A stretch of 64,000 bases of DNA from Pinus tabuliformis (GCA_031772625.1 CM062820.1:88332069-88396068); one strand, 5' to 3'. Shown: positions 1 to 11,604, counted from the first letter of the stretch. Notes: generated from the sequence alone by a model not told the origin. Program-made: numbers and translations.

Positions 1-145
1 TTTAATAAAGGTTAAATATTTCTGGACACATTCTCATCTTACGGAAAAGTGGAGAATCTGGAGAAACATAGATTGCAGAAATAACAATCTCCTGAAAACT
101 AAAGCAGAGGAGCTCAGGAAAATAATAGAACAAAGAAAGATCTTA

Positions 146-436
146 GTGGCAGAGGGACAAGACCAACTGAGATGGGGAGATAACAAAGAGGGCACCTTTA
201 ATCTTAAGGAAGCAAAAAACATTCTCCTTGAGCTGGATCCCCTGGTTCCAGATAAAATCTGGCAAAACCTTTGGAAACATCCAGGGTGGATGAAAATCAA
301 ACTCTTCATGTGGGTTGTTTATCACAAGAAAATTCTGACTTGGGACAACATAAGGAAGAGAGGTGTACAGGGGCCTTCAAGATGCCTGCTATGTGAAGCT
401 CAAGAAGAAACCTTGGAAGATTTACTCAACAATTGA
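146..436 (+). pseudogene. LINE ORF2 zinc-finger (zf-RVT-like) region
   Basis: The translation carries the usual pattern of the domain that follows reverse transcriptase in plant L1 ORF2: a W-x-x-P-x-x-K-I-K-x-F-x-W core (HPGWMKIKLFMWVV), then ILTWDNIRKRGVQGP and a CLLC pair. The domain probably helps bind the element RNA (family knowledge). The frame closes with a stop at 436, and about 250 bp of broken sequence separate it from the RNase H frame, so this is a relic. The ATG at 146 is internal to ORF2 and not a real start. Confidence is moderate because the domain is weakly conserved. Confidence 0.6.
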
Positions 437-693
437 ATTTTCACATCCTGGTTATGGGATTTATTTGCTTCAATCTTTCAACATTCTGATAGGGACAAAA
501 GGAGCATCATTAGTACCCTCATCAATTGGAGGAAATTTTTTTTGGATAATGAAATTCTTAACTCAGCGTGGGCTCTTATACCAAGCTTCATCATATGGAA
601 TGTGTGGAAGGAGAGGTACAAAATAATTTTTAAGGGAGAAAAAAAACCCCTCAACACTTGCTGGAGTTAATCCTGAAATAGCTCAAGGAGACT

Positions 694-1410
694 GTGAGAA
701 CCACTGTTCACAATTTCCCCAAAAATCCCCCCTCAGATGCAAATTTAAAAATTCTCAGGCAACTGGGGTTGCAGAGGCTCACCCTCCTAGACATTAACAG
801 GAGGATCATTTCGTCGGATATGGAAAAGGAATTTTGGCATCCTCCTCCGGAAGGCTATTTAAAATACAACATTGATGGGGCTTCAAAGGGGAACCCGGGA
901 ACAACAGGATATGGAGGTGTTCTCAGAAATTCAGAGGGAAGTATCGTTAGCATCTTTCATTATCACCTAGGCACAACCACCAATAACATGGCCGAGCTAA
1001 TGGCTATGGAACAATGCCTGGATTTGCTGAAGCAGGACAACTGTCAAAATGTCATGATCGAGGCAGATTCAGAGTTAATTATTAACTCAGTGCAAAAAAT
1101 TCACCACGGAACTGCACCAGACAAAGTCTCTAAACATTGGAAACTAATTCGAGTTTTCCAAAGAATTCAAAGCCATCTTCAGGGCCTGCACACTATCAGT
1201 TTCCACCACATTCGCAGAAAGGCAAATAAGCTGGCGGATCTTCTGGCCAACCATGGGGTCAGCCGCATAAGGAAAAATGGGATGACGAAGTGGCAAGAGT
1301 TAACCCCTAGTAGACTAAGAGCTCTATGCTATGATCAGGCGGAAGATGATAGGGAGGTGTTTAGACTCAATACCATATGGAATAGCTCGATTTTATTTTC
1401 CCCTGATTGA
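694..1410 (+). CDS. LINE ORF2 C-terminal RNase H domain (fragment)
   Basis: This open stretch of 238 codons is an RNase H domain of the type at the C-terminus of plant L1 ORF2, which degrades RNA in RNA-DNA hybrids during reverse transcription. The four catalytic acidic positions are all present by eye: D in YNIDGASKGNPG, E in NNMAELMAMEQ, D in IEADSELI and D in KANKLADLLANHG. About 45 residues precede the domain and about 45 follow it. The M at 694 is probably not a real start, because in an intact element the domain is part of one long ORF2. The domain looks undamaged although upstream ORF2 is broken, so a recent frameshift upstream is likely. Confidence 0.85.
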   Translation: MRTTVHNFPKNPPSDANLKILRQLGLQRLTLLDINRRIISSDMEKEFWHPPPEGYLKYNIDGASKGNPGTTGYGGVLRNSEGSIVSIFHYHLGTTTNNMAELMAMEQCLDLLKQDNCQNVMIEADSELIINSVQKIHHGTAPDKVSKHWKLIRVFQRIQSHLQGLHTISFHHIRRKANKLADLLANHGVSRIRKNGMTKWQELTPSRLRALCYDQAEDDREVFRLNTIWNSSILFSPD

Positions 1411-2607
1411 GCCTTCTTTTTGGCTAATGTTTGCAGAAGAAAAAGAACCTTGTCTGGTAGCCCAGACTCAAGGAGTAAGAGTGAGGTGTAGGTTTTAACT
1501 CTGTACAGAAATTACCTGCATACGAATTCTTAAACAAAGAAAATAAACAATGCGAGAGCATAACCCATAAAACACATATGCACAGAGATTTTTCCCTAGA
1601 TCCCAAAACCGGGACTACCAGCTTGATTTTTCATTATGTTCCTTTCAATGTTACAATACATATTTATACATGCCGAAGCATCCAATACCATGGACCGAAA
1701 ACCATCGCGTCCAAAAAACATGTGTGAAAATCATGCACAAAACCATAGGTGGGTCTGCCCAACCTAACATATGGTCCAAAACCAAAATTTTCCGAGGCGC
1801 TGCCCCGGACCCCATAATGTGGGGTTACGGGTGCCCTTCAAACCCCCTATTAACTACATGGAAAGAATATAACACAACCCAACATGAGGCAGTTCTAAGA
1901 TGTTCCTCTTAAGTCTTGGCTTGATGGAAGACTTTCACCCTTGCTTTTTCCCACTCCAAGGCGAGGAGTTCTGCATTTGCTAGAGGAACCAGGTCTTTTG
2001 GCAACTGGGGGTTTCAGTCTATGGAGTACAATTTGCAAAACCACTTCCCAGGTGGTTTTGGACTGATCGCGCAGCCCTCAGAGTGGGAATGGTTTTCGCG
2101 TTTCCATTGCGATCCCATCCATCCTGTGACACGTGGCAGGGTGAGGGGCCAGAAAACCGCCCTCCATCATGGACTAAATTTCCTCCTTTTTATCCATCAC
2201 GAAATCCTTCTCATCCGTTGGATTTGGGTGCTGCGAATCAATAGTGGTCCGACAAAGTGCAACTTGGTGGGACTGAGCTGGTAAACTTCGGGCTCTTTTG
2301 AGATGCATTTTTTTTCTCGGCCGTCGATCTTCTTGTTTTGATGGGTCAGTTTGTTGAGTAAGGGTTTTCTAGAGGGAGGTTGCGCAATAGCATGTGAGCT
2401 TTCTATAGGTTGGTCTAGAGTCTTGTCAGTAATGTCTTAGGCTTAAATTTTTATACGTAATGTTGTACGGGGTAGCCCTTGAAGGCTTTTGTTTTTATTT
2501 CCTTTCTGTCTCTTCGACGTCGAGTGGACGGTGGTATATACTGTACAATATTTTTTGACTCAATGATATAGAAGGATCAATACTTGCTTAAGCAAAAAAA
2601 AAAAAAA
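1411..2607 (+). other. LINE 3' tail and poly(A)
   Basis: No coding capacity is recognisable. The last 150 bases before the A run (about 2440-2593) are T-rich and end in a short A-rich stretch plus 14 A, as plant LINE 3' ends do. A GC-richer stretch at about 1785-1850 and another at 2000-2290 contrast with the AT-rich surroundings. Whether all of it belongs to the LINE or 1424-1960 is a later insertion cannot be decided from one copy. Confidence 0.5.
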
Positions 2608-3858
2608 CAATTATAATCCTTTTCATTCTTTCTCTCTGTTAGTGTTCTCCTATTGTGTATGTGGCATCTGCATCCTCTGACATGGCATCACGACCACAAG
2701 AAGGATTGACATTTATGCTAGAAAGTGAAATTTAAAGAATATATTGATGCACTAAGTGAACACATATCTCATTACAAGGCCAAAGGAGATTGGCATCGTA
2801 GTAATTTAAGTGGACAAACCTATTTCCTTTCCGATCATAATTCTCCTCTAAATCCATGAGAAATTTTGTTGAAAGTCATAGTTTCACCAAATTGATGGGA
2901 ATTTTGACCATGGAACTTTTCTCCCAAGGGCTTTGGCCCATGTCAAGATGATTGATGACCAAGATCACTAACATTTTGAACAAATAAACAGAACATGACC
3001 GAACTTTACCACACCAAAAAAAATGAACTCACTGGAAAGGTTAAATTTGTCCACTTATTAACTCATCCTAATTGGCCCACATTGAGGTAGAGTGAAAAGC
3101 ACATAATAACAAAGCAACAAAATCCCACCATGCTCAGAAACAACATGTAAATGTGGTAAGGCATTACAAATTCAGAACGCAAAGGAGATGAGTATTTTCT
3201 ATTTTAAATAATATATTTAAAATGGTTTCAGACATTAAAGATGAAATATAAGAAATTAAAGGAAAAAAATTCAATAGAAAGCTTGGAAGGTCAATGTCGA
3301 GTGGAGCCATGACTTCCAACAGGATATCATGACAGCAAAACAACACAGGAGCTGCACAATAATAACCTGACAGTTAAGATGCTACACAGGTAACAAGCAG
3401 AGGTTACAAAAGCCCAATCTATTTCAGGAAAAAAGTGCAGAACAACACATGCACAAGATTAATCGTGGATTCAGAAAAATACACCTAGACAGGGACTTTG
3501 TGAAGGAGATACATACACAGAGACATGAAGAAATTTTTTGAAGTATACACGTAGGAATTGTTGCATAGTAAGTCACATGAAAATCCTGACAAACAGGAAT
3601 GTGATTAAGCAATGACAAAACAACATTGTACAAGTAAAGCACATACATATTCTATCAATAATTACCAAAAAAATTAATAATAAAACTTCACAATCTCAGA
3701 GATAACTTTTTATTTAGATATTTGAGATTTTCATAAGTTAATTAAAAATGAAATTGTCACTGCTTGAAGATTTCAGAGGAAGGGATCATGTGTAAAATTT
3801 CATAGTATCGAATTATGTTGGAAGCATGGTTATCGACCACATGAGGTAAATTTTCAAA

Positions 3859-4650
3859 TCATGTGTTGGTTCCTGGAGGTAACCATTGAACTGGGGAACC
3901 AAAAGACAAGGAGAAAGGACAACAAAGAGAATCTTGTTGTACCCTGGTAATGAAAGTCGTCAACATAGCCATACGACTAGAAAAAAAGGTTTTGTTAGCA
4001 AGAAGTTGCCCCAAGTGAGAAAAATCATAACAAGAGGTGAGAGAAAGCTCCATGAGGTAGCAATAATGCAAGTCGTTGTTTGCCAAGAAAGAAGTGAAGT
4101 GAAGGAGATAAAGTTCTTGTTTTCAAATTTCAATTTTGTAGATGTTTCGAAGTGTGAAACAGTAAAGTGGTATTTTTTCATGAGAATGTCATAGTGTGAT
4201 GAAGAGGAGGGACTGGTATGTGTCCTTTGTGGAAGTTAAATCCAAGGCACAAACATATACTAAAGGAAAAGGTAGGGCCCATGTTGTTGAAGAGCATGAG
4301 AATGTACAATTACAAGTAGCAAGCAATGAGAAGTTTATGTTCAAAAACGATTCTTTATATTCCTGGTCGAAGTATAAAATTGTTTTTTGTTAGCCAAATT
4401 ACAGAAAAAAATTTGCATGTAGAGGTTGTGTTCACAATAGGAAGATACTTTGTGAAGAAAAGGGGCAAAAATATCATATCTTTGGGGGTGGAACAACATT
4501 CATTGTATAGATTTGAAGATGTGGCAATGAAGAATCCAAAGGATGTGGTAGATTCACATGAAATGGTGGAGAGTAGAGATAGTTACTTCGGCTCACTTTG
4601 GCAATGGTTAGCATTTGTGTTTGCAACATTTTTCTCTTCTAAGTAGGTTA
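3859..4650 (+). pseudogene. Decayed Copia pol relic (pre-integrase region), repeat copy 1
   Basis: Between 4338 and 4540 the translation keeps the pattern of the Copia region between protease and integrase: SLYSWS/LYIPGRSIKLFFVSQITE, then KKRGKNIISLGVEQHSLYRF, corresponding to the LYVPGLSxNLLSVSQL...LYRL signature (family knowledge). The sequence around it (3886-4194 and 4196-4393) is open only in short alternating frames, so several frameshifts and stops are present. The same relic occurs in repeat copy 2 at about 44950-45700 with many of the same defects, so it decayed before the copies separated. No reverse transcriptase remains in this copy. Confidence 0.6.
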
Positions 4651-5564
4651 GAGATGGTTGCTAGTCTACCTACTATTCAGGGGAAGGTTGGAGATGTTCA
4701 ACATGTTTGGACAGGGAGCAGAACAAGGAGATTGTTGACACAAGCCAAGATAAGAAAGCAAGTAGAGTGTTGGAGTTCGCGAATGGGGAGATTTGGGGGA
4801 TTCTTGTCACTTGAATTGATACCAAATCAGTCTGAAGGGGGTCAAATGATCATTTAGAGAAGGTACCTTTGCTAATAGCACAATCCCTTTCTGCAAAACT
4901 AGTACACGCTAGTTCTAAAGGGGTTTCCTATAAAAAATCATATGCTTGCACTCATATTTAAGAGTGACCAGTGCCAAACCTAATGGGCAATGGAAGTACA
5001 TAAAAATATAAGAAATTCATCAAAGTAATCAAAGATTTAAATTTGCTAAATAAAATATGAAACAATATGATAATAAGACACCGAGCCACCATTAAAATCT
5101 CAACAATAAATAAGTAAATAAATCCAACAAATCTGATTTTAATATAATCAAATATGTAGTCATATATAGTTATAAAATAATTGAGTTAAAAATTGTTTGA
5201 AGGAAATGAAAGGGGCTTGAAGGTTTGAAGCATTGTCACAACTTAAAACGTCATTCGATTACACAACGATAGACAAGAAAAATTGAATATGGACAAAGAT
5301 GGAAGAACTGTGAAGAGCACTGATAACTTGAACTACCATTCTTGTGTCTCCACACAAAGCAAGCAAAATATAGGTCCCAGGTAAGCCTAGCCTTGATGAT
5401 CATATCCTCAATCAAGTAGAAATCCCTTGCCCTAAATAGGAGGTTTCACACTTGTCTACTCATGCATAACCCCCCTTGATAAAAGTGTGCCTTGGTTAGG
5501 CTCAAATAAAGCAACCTAATCCTGGCCATAATACCTTTGTCACAGATCCAAAACAACACAAGCT

Positions 5565-5613
5565 TTGATTTTTTTCATGGAGACATTGTGCAATATCTCC
5601 ATGAAAAAATCAA
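5565..5613. repeat. 18-bp stem hairpin in repeat copy 1
   Basis: Two arms, 5565-5583 and 5596-5613, are reverse complements apart from one extra T, with a 12-nt loop. The equivalent place in copy 2 (about 46620-46670) keeps the hairpin with one mismatch. It is too short for a typical plant microRNA precursor. The function is unknown. Confidence 0.7.
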
Positions 5614-7261
5614 TCACAATACCCTCAAGAAAAGTGCTTTAGTATGCTCAGAATAGGTTTTAAAACATAAAAATAGGATAATATAATTTTATTTATATCG
5701 AGCAAATGACAATAAAAGAATGTCAATAACACTACTAAGTGCTAGTGTTGATATTTTGTGGTAGCACGAAATATGGCTCCTAAGAAAAAAAGCAAAATGC
5801 CAAAAGTAAACTAAACTAAAGTACTACTCTAATATGACAAACCAAACACAAGCTTTAATCTAAGATGAACTAAGCACAGATAAAGGAAACTCAATTAAAA
5901 CAAGTGGACCTAGAATCTAGAATACAAATAAAGCAAGAATATTAAGATCCACTAGCACTTGCTCCCTAACATCTTAGGTTGAATATAGGAAACTCCCAAC
6001 ATCATATTCTACAGAAAAGGAGCTAGAAGATAATCTGTAATGTGCACTACGTTGCTACTTGGACAAGGACTACCAACACAAAGGCCTAGATGGCATCATC
6101 TAATTGCTGCAATGGGATCCGGAACGACAATAACACTAGGGTTTCTAGAAAGTAGGAATAGCTCATAAGCCCATACTAATCTAGAATCAAGAGCCATGTT
6201 GCTAATATTCTGTCTCTTGGGTCCCCTAGTAGAGAGGAGCACCGGAGAGAAGTGATCAACTGAGTGGACAATGGTTTAGGTGGTGGCTAGAAAATTTGGG
6301 ACCATACTTTGAGAGTCTCTTGCACATATAAAGATATGTAGCATTGGTTTGAATGCCAATAGAAACTGGAAAGGGTTCATGACTCCCTAAGTAGAGGGTG
6401 GAACCATCCTTAGATCTCATAATAAAAGGGCCATCGAAAAATGAAATGTTCCTCAATCTCAATCTTAGTCATAGCATGTGAAGTCTATGACCTAAATAGT
6501 GCACGGGCAAAAAATAATTTATCTGCCCTAGAAAAGGTTAAGCAAGTCCATGAAAGCCATTCATCGATGAAGCACGCACACTGTGGATTCCAAAAACAAT
6601 AGCAGGTTGTGATCGAAAGGTGAAAATACAACGGAAGAAGAATTAGATACATACATTGGTATTCAATTGGTTGATGAATTTGGATCTGAAAGCGTCGAAG
6701 GTACCATCGTTCATCAAAGATGAAAGCACATCCTGTGGTGTAATTGGAGACCCCATCCCCATCATGCCCTTGGTTTCTGACTTCCGACCTCTTGTTTCAT
6801 TAATGACTAAATTTTCATTGGCAAATAATGTTTCAGACAAAATTATATAATTTTATTTGAAATAAATAATAAATTATATAATTTTATTTAAAATAAATAA
6901 TAAATTATTAATAATAAATTAAAACAATTATCAATTCAAACAATAAATAACTAAATAAATAAAATAACACCATTTTTAACATTTACATTTTTTAAGAAAT
7001 ATATTGAACTATTTTTTCACAAACATAACGGCTTTTAAAATATATCTATATACTTCTAAACCATCTTCTCACATTTTTAAAATATAACTATATTCTTCTA
7101 AACAATCTTCTTACATTTTTGTTATCCATTGGTAAGATTGAATTTCTCAGCTAACATAATTATAATTAACAAAACACTGAAATTTAGGGTTTGTGCGTCT
7201 TTTTCTCATATTTTTATTGTCCATGGGTAATATTGAAATTTCCACATACCATAATTATAAT

Positions 7262-7527
7262 GGTGTAGTCTTTAGTGTGACTTTTTGGAAGCTTTTCTGG
7301 TGGCTTTTTCCGGTCAAATTTCTCTAAAATCCGGCCGCAATTTATTGAAATCACAATCTTCATGGGTAATTCACACAATCAAAGTGTCTTAGGGGTTTTT
7401 TAGTGTGCTGAATCCAAATATGCAGTTAAAAAACGAGTTTAAATAACACAAATCAAAATTTCAGCTCAATTTTTTCTGCCGGATTCCGGCACCGGAATCT
7501 TCAAAAAGTCGCACTAAAGACAACTCC
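7262..7527. mobile_element. MITE, 266 bp, with 27-bp TIRs and 10-bp TSD
   Basis: The ends are imperfect terminal inverted repeats of about 27 bp: the left end starts GGTGTAGTCTTTAGTG, and the right end read in reverse starts GGAGTTGTCTTTAGTG, both followed by (T/C)GACTTTTTG. It is flanked by a perfect 10-bp direct repeat, taattataat, at 7252-7261 and 7528-7537. The homologous site near 58090 carries a single copy of the target and no insertion, which is direct empty-site evidence. A 9-10 bp target duplication fits Mutator-like MITEs best (family knowledge); the superfamily remains an inference. There is no coding capacity. Confidence 0.85.
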
Positions 7528-7637
7528 TAATTATAATTAACAAAACAATGCAATTTATCGTTTGAGCATTCCTTTCACAGTCAAGCATCGATTTTCGGTT
7601 TGTGCGTCTTTTTCAAAGTGAAGCGTATTAGTTAAGT

Positions 7638-7912
7638 TGTTGGAAGAATCACAGCACCTCTATGGAATCAGTGATTTCCATCGTGGGGATCCTAGTTACT
7701 AGCTTGGAAAGTTTACCAACACTTGCGGTTTTGGTGTAACAGAAAACCTCTTCATGGTATCAGAGGTTGGACCCAGGTTTGATTCCCTGGAGTTGCGTTT
7801 GAGGGCAGCTATTGGAAGAATCACCTCTGTAGAATCCATAATTTCCACCCTGAGGATCCTAGTGGTTTGGTGGAATGTTTACAAACACCTACAAATTTTA
7901 GTGTAAGGCAAA
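7638..7912. mobile_element. About 275-bp insertion with tRNA-like B box
   Basis: Compared with 16105-16125 and 58190-58215, copy 1 has about 275 extra bases between attagttaag and gcacagacaaatg. Inside are two imperfect copies of a segment of about 100 bp (7640-7740 and 7808-7905) around a stretch with a Pol III B-box-like sequence, ggtttgattcc, near 7779. It may be a SINE-like or composite element. No clear target duplication was found; only aag occurs on both sides. Confidence 0.45.
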
Positions 7913-8560
7913 AGCACAGACAAATGTTATTGGAAAATGGGGAAGCATCAATTATCCATTTGTGCAGCGAGTCAATCCCATGACACAAACGGCCAGGGAA
8001 GAAATGAAAGCGTCAGTTATCCGACTACACAAACACCGATGTCAATGGTGGACTTTGCCGTCGTCTAATTTCTCGAAATGCATTGCCAAAGCATTTGTGG
8101 ATCTCCTACCAACTCTTATGTGTGAAAAAATATCATATTCAAAATTTCAAAAATCAACACCAGAGATACGAATGTGGGAGTATGAAGGGTCTTGTATGAC
8201 AAACATTGCAGTTAAATATGGGCGTGGAGGGATCGTAAAATTGAATTGAAATTTTCTTCACGCTAAGTTTTGTGTTGTTGATGGCTACGCTCTTTATACC
8301 AAGGTCGTGGACCTATCGTGTTTGAGAATAATCAAAATGCATATTCAGAAGGTGACTATGGTTCTTTGACTTCAACATCCTTGGTTATGCGGATGGTTCC
8401 CTGTCCCTAACATCCTAATAATTTTGAAGAAGATTAACCCAAGATTCCACGGGAATCGATCACTTGACTTGACTGTCTCTAAGTTACGAAAACAAACTCA
8501 TGCTTCGTCATACCCCCTCTTTCACAATGTCTGGCGCAGGCCATTCAGTTTGAAAACTGT

Positions 8561-9517
8561 GTATAGTACGACTCATTCTCCTCTATTCCCTTTGAAGGAA
8601 GTTACGCAAACAGACTCATTCTTCGTTATCCTTTCCTTTCAAAATCTCTGGCCTAGTCAGTTCCAATCTTAATTAATAATTTTAATTAATTTTTTTGTTA
8701 ATCGTTATCTGGGCTTTTATTAAAAATAATAAAAAAATGAATAAGACACAATAGTAAATCTCTTAACACAACTATATTAATTAGTGCAATTATATAAATT
8801 AAATCGCTAATAAACGTACATAGGCATAAATCCATGATAAACATCAAAACATTTATTTCATGCCACTCTACCAAAATTTTTGAAAAAAATTAAAAATTAA
8901 ATAAATGATAATTTTATTTTAAACTATTATTAATTATAAAAATAATTAATACATAAATTAAACATATATACATCTAAAAAACATGTAACACAATTTTTAA
9001 ATCTTGATATTCACCCCACTTTATCATGGATATTCTTAACCTGTAAATAATCATTGTTACAATACTATGGATTATCAATACCTCATGCCCAAAAAACCAT
9101 AATTCATTTTATATTTTTCATATAATCTTTTTTATAAATTAATAGTTTAATTAAAAGAAAAGAAACATCATAATTACTTTGAGATAAATATCAACTTTTG
9201 ATTTGTTACTATCACTAACAATAGTTTAGAATATTTAGCCAAGATTAAATCTCTCTATCCACCTAATAATTATAATTAATTAATTAAATATTTGAAACCT
9301 CTCCTTTAAAATAAAGTGGTCGATATATGATATATGCCCTGCACATTCAATGCATCAGGCTACGTGATATAGAAAATGCCTTCTAACCTTCCTAGGAACA
9401 CATTATATGTGATGTCCCCCATATATGTGTAAATATTTATTTTACTGTATTTTTTTGGACAAAGTGAATATTGGTTAACTTTGATATAAATAGCAATTTT
9501 GTCTTAATTTTATAAAA
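8561..9517. other. AT-rich non-coding stretch
   Basis: This is very AT-rich sequence without an ORF, RNA gene or recognisable repeat end. Up to 9517 it is the original left flank of the LINE that follows. Confidence 0.6.
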
Positions 9518-9535
9518 GTGAATTGTTAGAATCTT
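9518..9535. repeat. LINE target-site duplication, left
   Basis: The 18-bp gtgaattgttagaatctt is repeated exactly at 15350-15367 on the other side of the minus-strand LINE. It abuts the A tail (T run on +) of the element. Confidence 0.95.
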
Positions 9536-9639
9536 TTTTTTTAACTGAAACGGTTGTGTTTTATTGATAAAATTCAGGTTGGGCAAAGCCTAATCAACCA
9601 TTACAATTCACGGATTTTACATGAGCTCCTTTCCCGGTT

Positions 9640-10140
9640 AGGGAATAATTGCCATTTTCAAAGCACCTGCATTTATGCTGATCATTGCATTTTGTAGAGT
9701 ACATCCTATGTTTGCCAATCTGTCTGCTTCCTTGTTTAATTCTCTGAGTATGTGGAAAATTTGAACCGAGGAGAAGTCCTTCAGAATTCTGCTCACTCCT
9801 GAGAGCTGTTTGTTTAGCGCTGGATCCTTGAGCCATTTCTTGCTTATTAATGACAATTCTTGCTTATTAATGCTTGTTTGTTTAGCGCTGGATCCTTGAG
9901 CCCTTTCTTGCTTATTAACAATCCTAAATATCCAAAGATTAGGATTTCGCTTGGATTTTCTTTTCTGGCTAATTGGCAAGCTTTTAAAAGACTGAGTGCT
10001 TCAGCCTGGCTGTTGGTTTTCAGTCCAAGTCCCCAACTGAAGTCATCTTTTTCCCCGTTCGGATAGTAGATTACCCCTCCTGCTCCTGACCTACTTGGAT
10101 TGCCTTTTGAGGCACCATCGAAGAAAATAGTGCACTTGCC
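9640..10140 (-). pseudogene. LINE ORF2 RNase H domain, damaged
   Basis: On the minus strand the domain starts with IFFDGASKGNPSRSGAGGV (first catalytic D) near 10120 and continues to NSQAEALSLLKACQ (catalytic E). Further on HILRELNKEADRLANIG holds the last catalytic D, near 9710. Between them lies a 68-bp tandem duplication: the tttagcgctggatcc block occurs at 9813 and again at 9881, which breaks the domain and removes the normal spacing to the third acidic residue. The protein would degrade RNA in hybrids during retrotransposition. It is a relic. Confidence 0.85.
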
Positions 10141-10929
10141 CTAGGATTTCCACCACTGCTGAAATCTGTCCACGGGATCTCGAATCTGCCATCTTCCCTT
10201 AAGCATTGGCCGTGTGATTGCTGGAGGTCTAGTCTTGCAAGAGAAGTCATCCAGCCATGCCCTTTGTTCTATTCGGAGGGAATTATCATCTTTGACTGAA
10301 GAATGGTTCAGAGTTTCTAAAAGGAGTTTCTTTGCCTGGTCTGCCACTTTTTCTGCAGGGATTTCATTTTGGTTGAAGATGATTTCGTTCCGGGCTAGCC
10401 ATAGCTTCCAGCATACATATTTTGGGCCAGCAATCCACACCTTGTACCATAGAGATTTGCCAGCAATATTGTGAGGGTAACTGGCTTTCCAAGTGGAGAA
10501 CATATCAGCAATCGAACATTGTGTTGGGGGTCTCACATTCAGTCCGGTCAGGAAGATAGACCAGGCCTTCTTCGCATACTCACAATTGATAAACATGTGT
10601 TTAGAGGTTTCCAATGCGTTTTTGCAAAGAGCACATCGATGAGGACCTGCTATGTTTCTTCTGCACAGGTTTTTTCCAGTCAAGATTTTGTTATGAAACA
10701 GTGTCCAAAAGAAGAAATTGATCTTAGGGATGCTAAAGCAGTCCCAGACCTGCTTCCACATTGATTTCGGATGTGGCGAATCCTTTTTTCTTTGCATCTG
10801 TAAATATACTTGTCTTGCTGTGTACATCCCTGTCTTACCCCATCCCCAGGAATCTTCATCATCTTTATGTACTGGAGAAAAGTCTGAAATTACCTCTATA
10901 AGGGCGTTTAGCTGGGGATTTAGGTGCAC
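10141..10929 (-). pseudogene. LINE ORF2 zf-RVT region and linker
   Basis: The open frame of 262 codons carries the reverse-transcriptase-associated zinc-finger pattern: WKQVWDCFSIPKINFFFWT, KILTGKNLCRRNIAGPHRC, CALC and an ETSKHMFINC histidine-cysteine pair. The next stretch (WYKVWIAGPKYVCWKLWLAR) is the usual linker to RNase H. It lies downstream of the reverse transcriptase on the same strand, in the expected order. Stops at both ends separate it from neighbouring domains, so ORF2 is not continuous. A further piece of the link to the reverse transcriptase is readable at 11304-11035. Confidence 0.8.
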
Positions 10930-11604
10930 TGGAGCTTTAGGAAAATTCCAACGCTGCTAATTTCCTTTACTATCCCAGCCTGAGATGTCCTCAATTTTCC
11001 GAATTCCTTTTGTGTGTAACCAAGTTCTTAGCTCTCATATTTCATTGTTTTCTGTCAGAGGGGGGTGACCCATAACTCTGTCTCTCCATAGCAGAGTGTT
11101 TTTGCCATTCCCGGGGATTCTATACAGGTGAGATCTGAAAAATTCGATGCCTTTGCTGCATAGCTTCCAAGCCTGCGTTCCTTTTGGGGCTTTCTCCGGA
11201 ATGAAAGATTTAATTGACTGGTTTTTGAGGTATTTAAACTTTAATATCTGACTGACTGGGTGATTGGGCTCAGCAATAAGTTGCCACAGTAATTTGCAAC
11301 CCAACGCTAAGTTTGCTTGCAGGGGATCTCGAATTTGAAGGCCGCCTTCCTCTAATGGTCTTTTCGTTGTTTCCCATTTTATTAAATGGAATCTGTTGCC
11401 GTTTCCTCATCCTCCATTCCATAGGAAGTTACGCATGAGGCTGGAGATTTGGTCTGAGATTTGCTTTGGGGCCATCATTAAGGAAGCCTAGAACGTTGGC
11501 AGTGCCGAGAGAACTGATCTAATGAGCATGAGTTTGCCTCCTATGTTAAGCTAAAAGCCACCCCACGCAGTAATTGCTTTTTTGAATTTTGAGATCACCT
11601 CCTC

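Larger units (their letters stand above)
1..2607 (+). mobile_element. L1-like LINE, 3' part
   Basis: This is the 3' end of a plant L1-type non-LTR retrotransposon that enters from the left edge, so its 5' end and one target duplication lie outside the window. What is visible is a reverse-transcriptase-associated zinc-finger region near 146-436, an RNase H domain at 694-1410, a long 3' tail, and a run of 14 A at 2594-2607. The order zinc finger, RNase H, A tail is that of RNase H-bearing plant L1 elements. Frames change between 436 and 694, so the copy is not intact. The tail from the RNase H stop to the poly(A) is about 1.2 kb, far longer than in the minus-strand LINE at 9536-15349 (about 100 bp), so a secondary insertion inside 1420-1980 is possible. 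Confidence 0.85.
2608..6850. repeat. Long dispersed repeat, copy 1 (first half)
   Basis: This stretch aligns almost end to end with 43384-47985, about 40.8 kb to the right in the same orientation. By eye identity is above 90% (for example 2870-3020 against 43625-43775). The left part resembles the end of an LTR followed by a degenerate tRNA-Met primer binding site (tggcatca at about 2682), and a Copia coding relic lies at 3859-4650, so the unit is probably a decayed Copia-derived element (inference). There is no intact ORF. Copy 1 lacks 353 bp that copy 2 has at 44393-44745. A shorter third match to its last 250 bp lies at 55619-55890. Confidence 0.8.
6851..8560. repeat. Long dispersed repeat, copy 1 (second half)
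   Basis: This stretch matches 55890-56240 and 58040-58251, and again 15886-16640, in blocks. It starts with a 35-bp AT-rich tandem duplication (6846-6905) and contains one copy of the unit amplified in the array at 56095-58050 (here about 7060-7200). Two insertions absent from the other copies sit in it, 7262-7527 and about 7638-7912. No ORF longer than 95 codons is present and none resembles a known protein. Confidence 0.7.

Noticed and set aside
5565-5613. MicroRNA precursor
   Set aside because: The stem is only 18 bp and the whole hairpin 49 nt, below the size of plant microRNA precursors.
8424-8672. 82-codon plus-strand ORF
   Set aside because: No family resemblance, AT-rich surroundings, and the matching piece near 16570 in the other repeat copy does not keep the frame.
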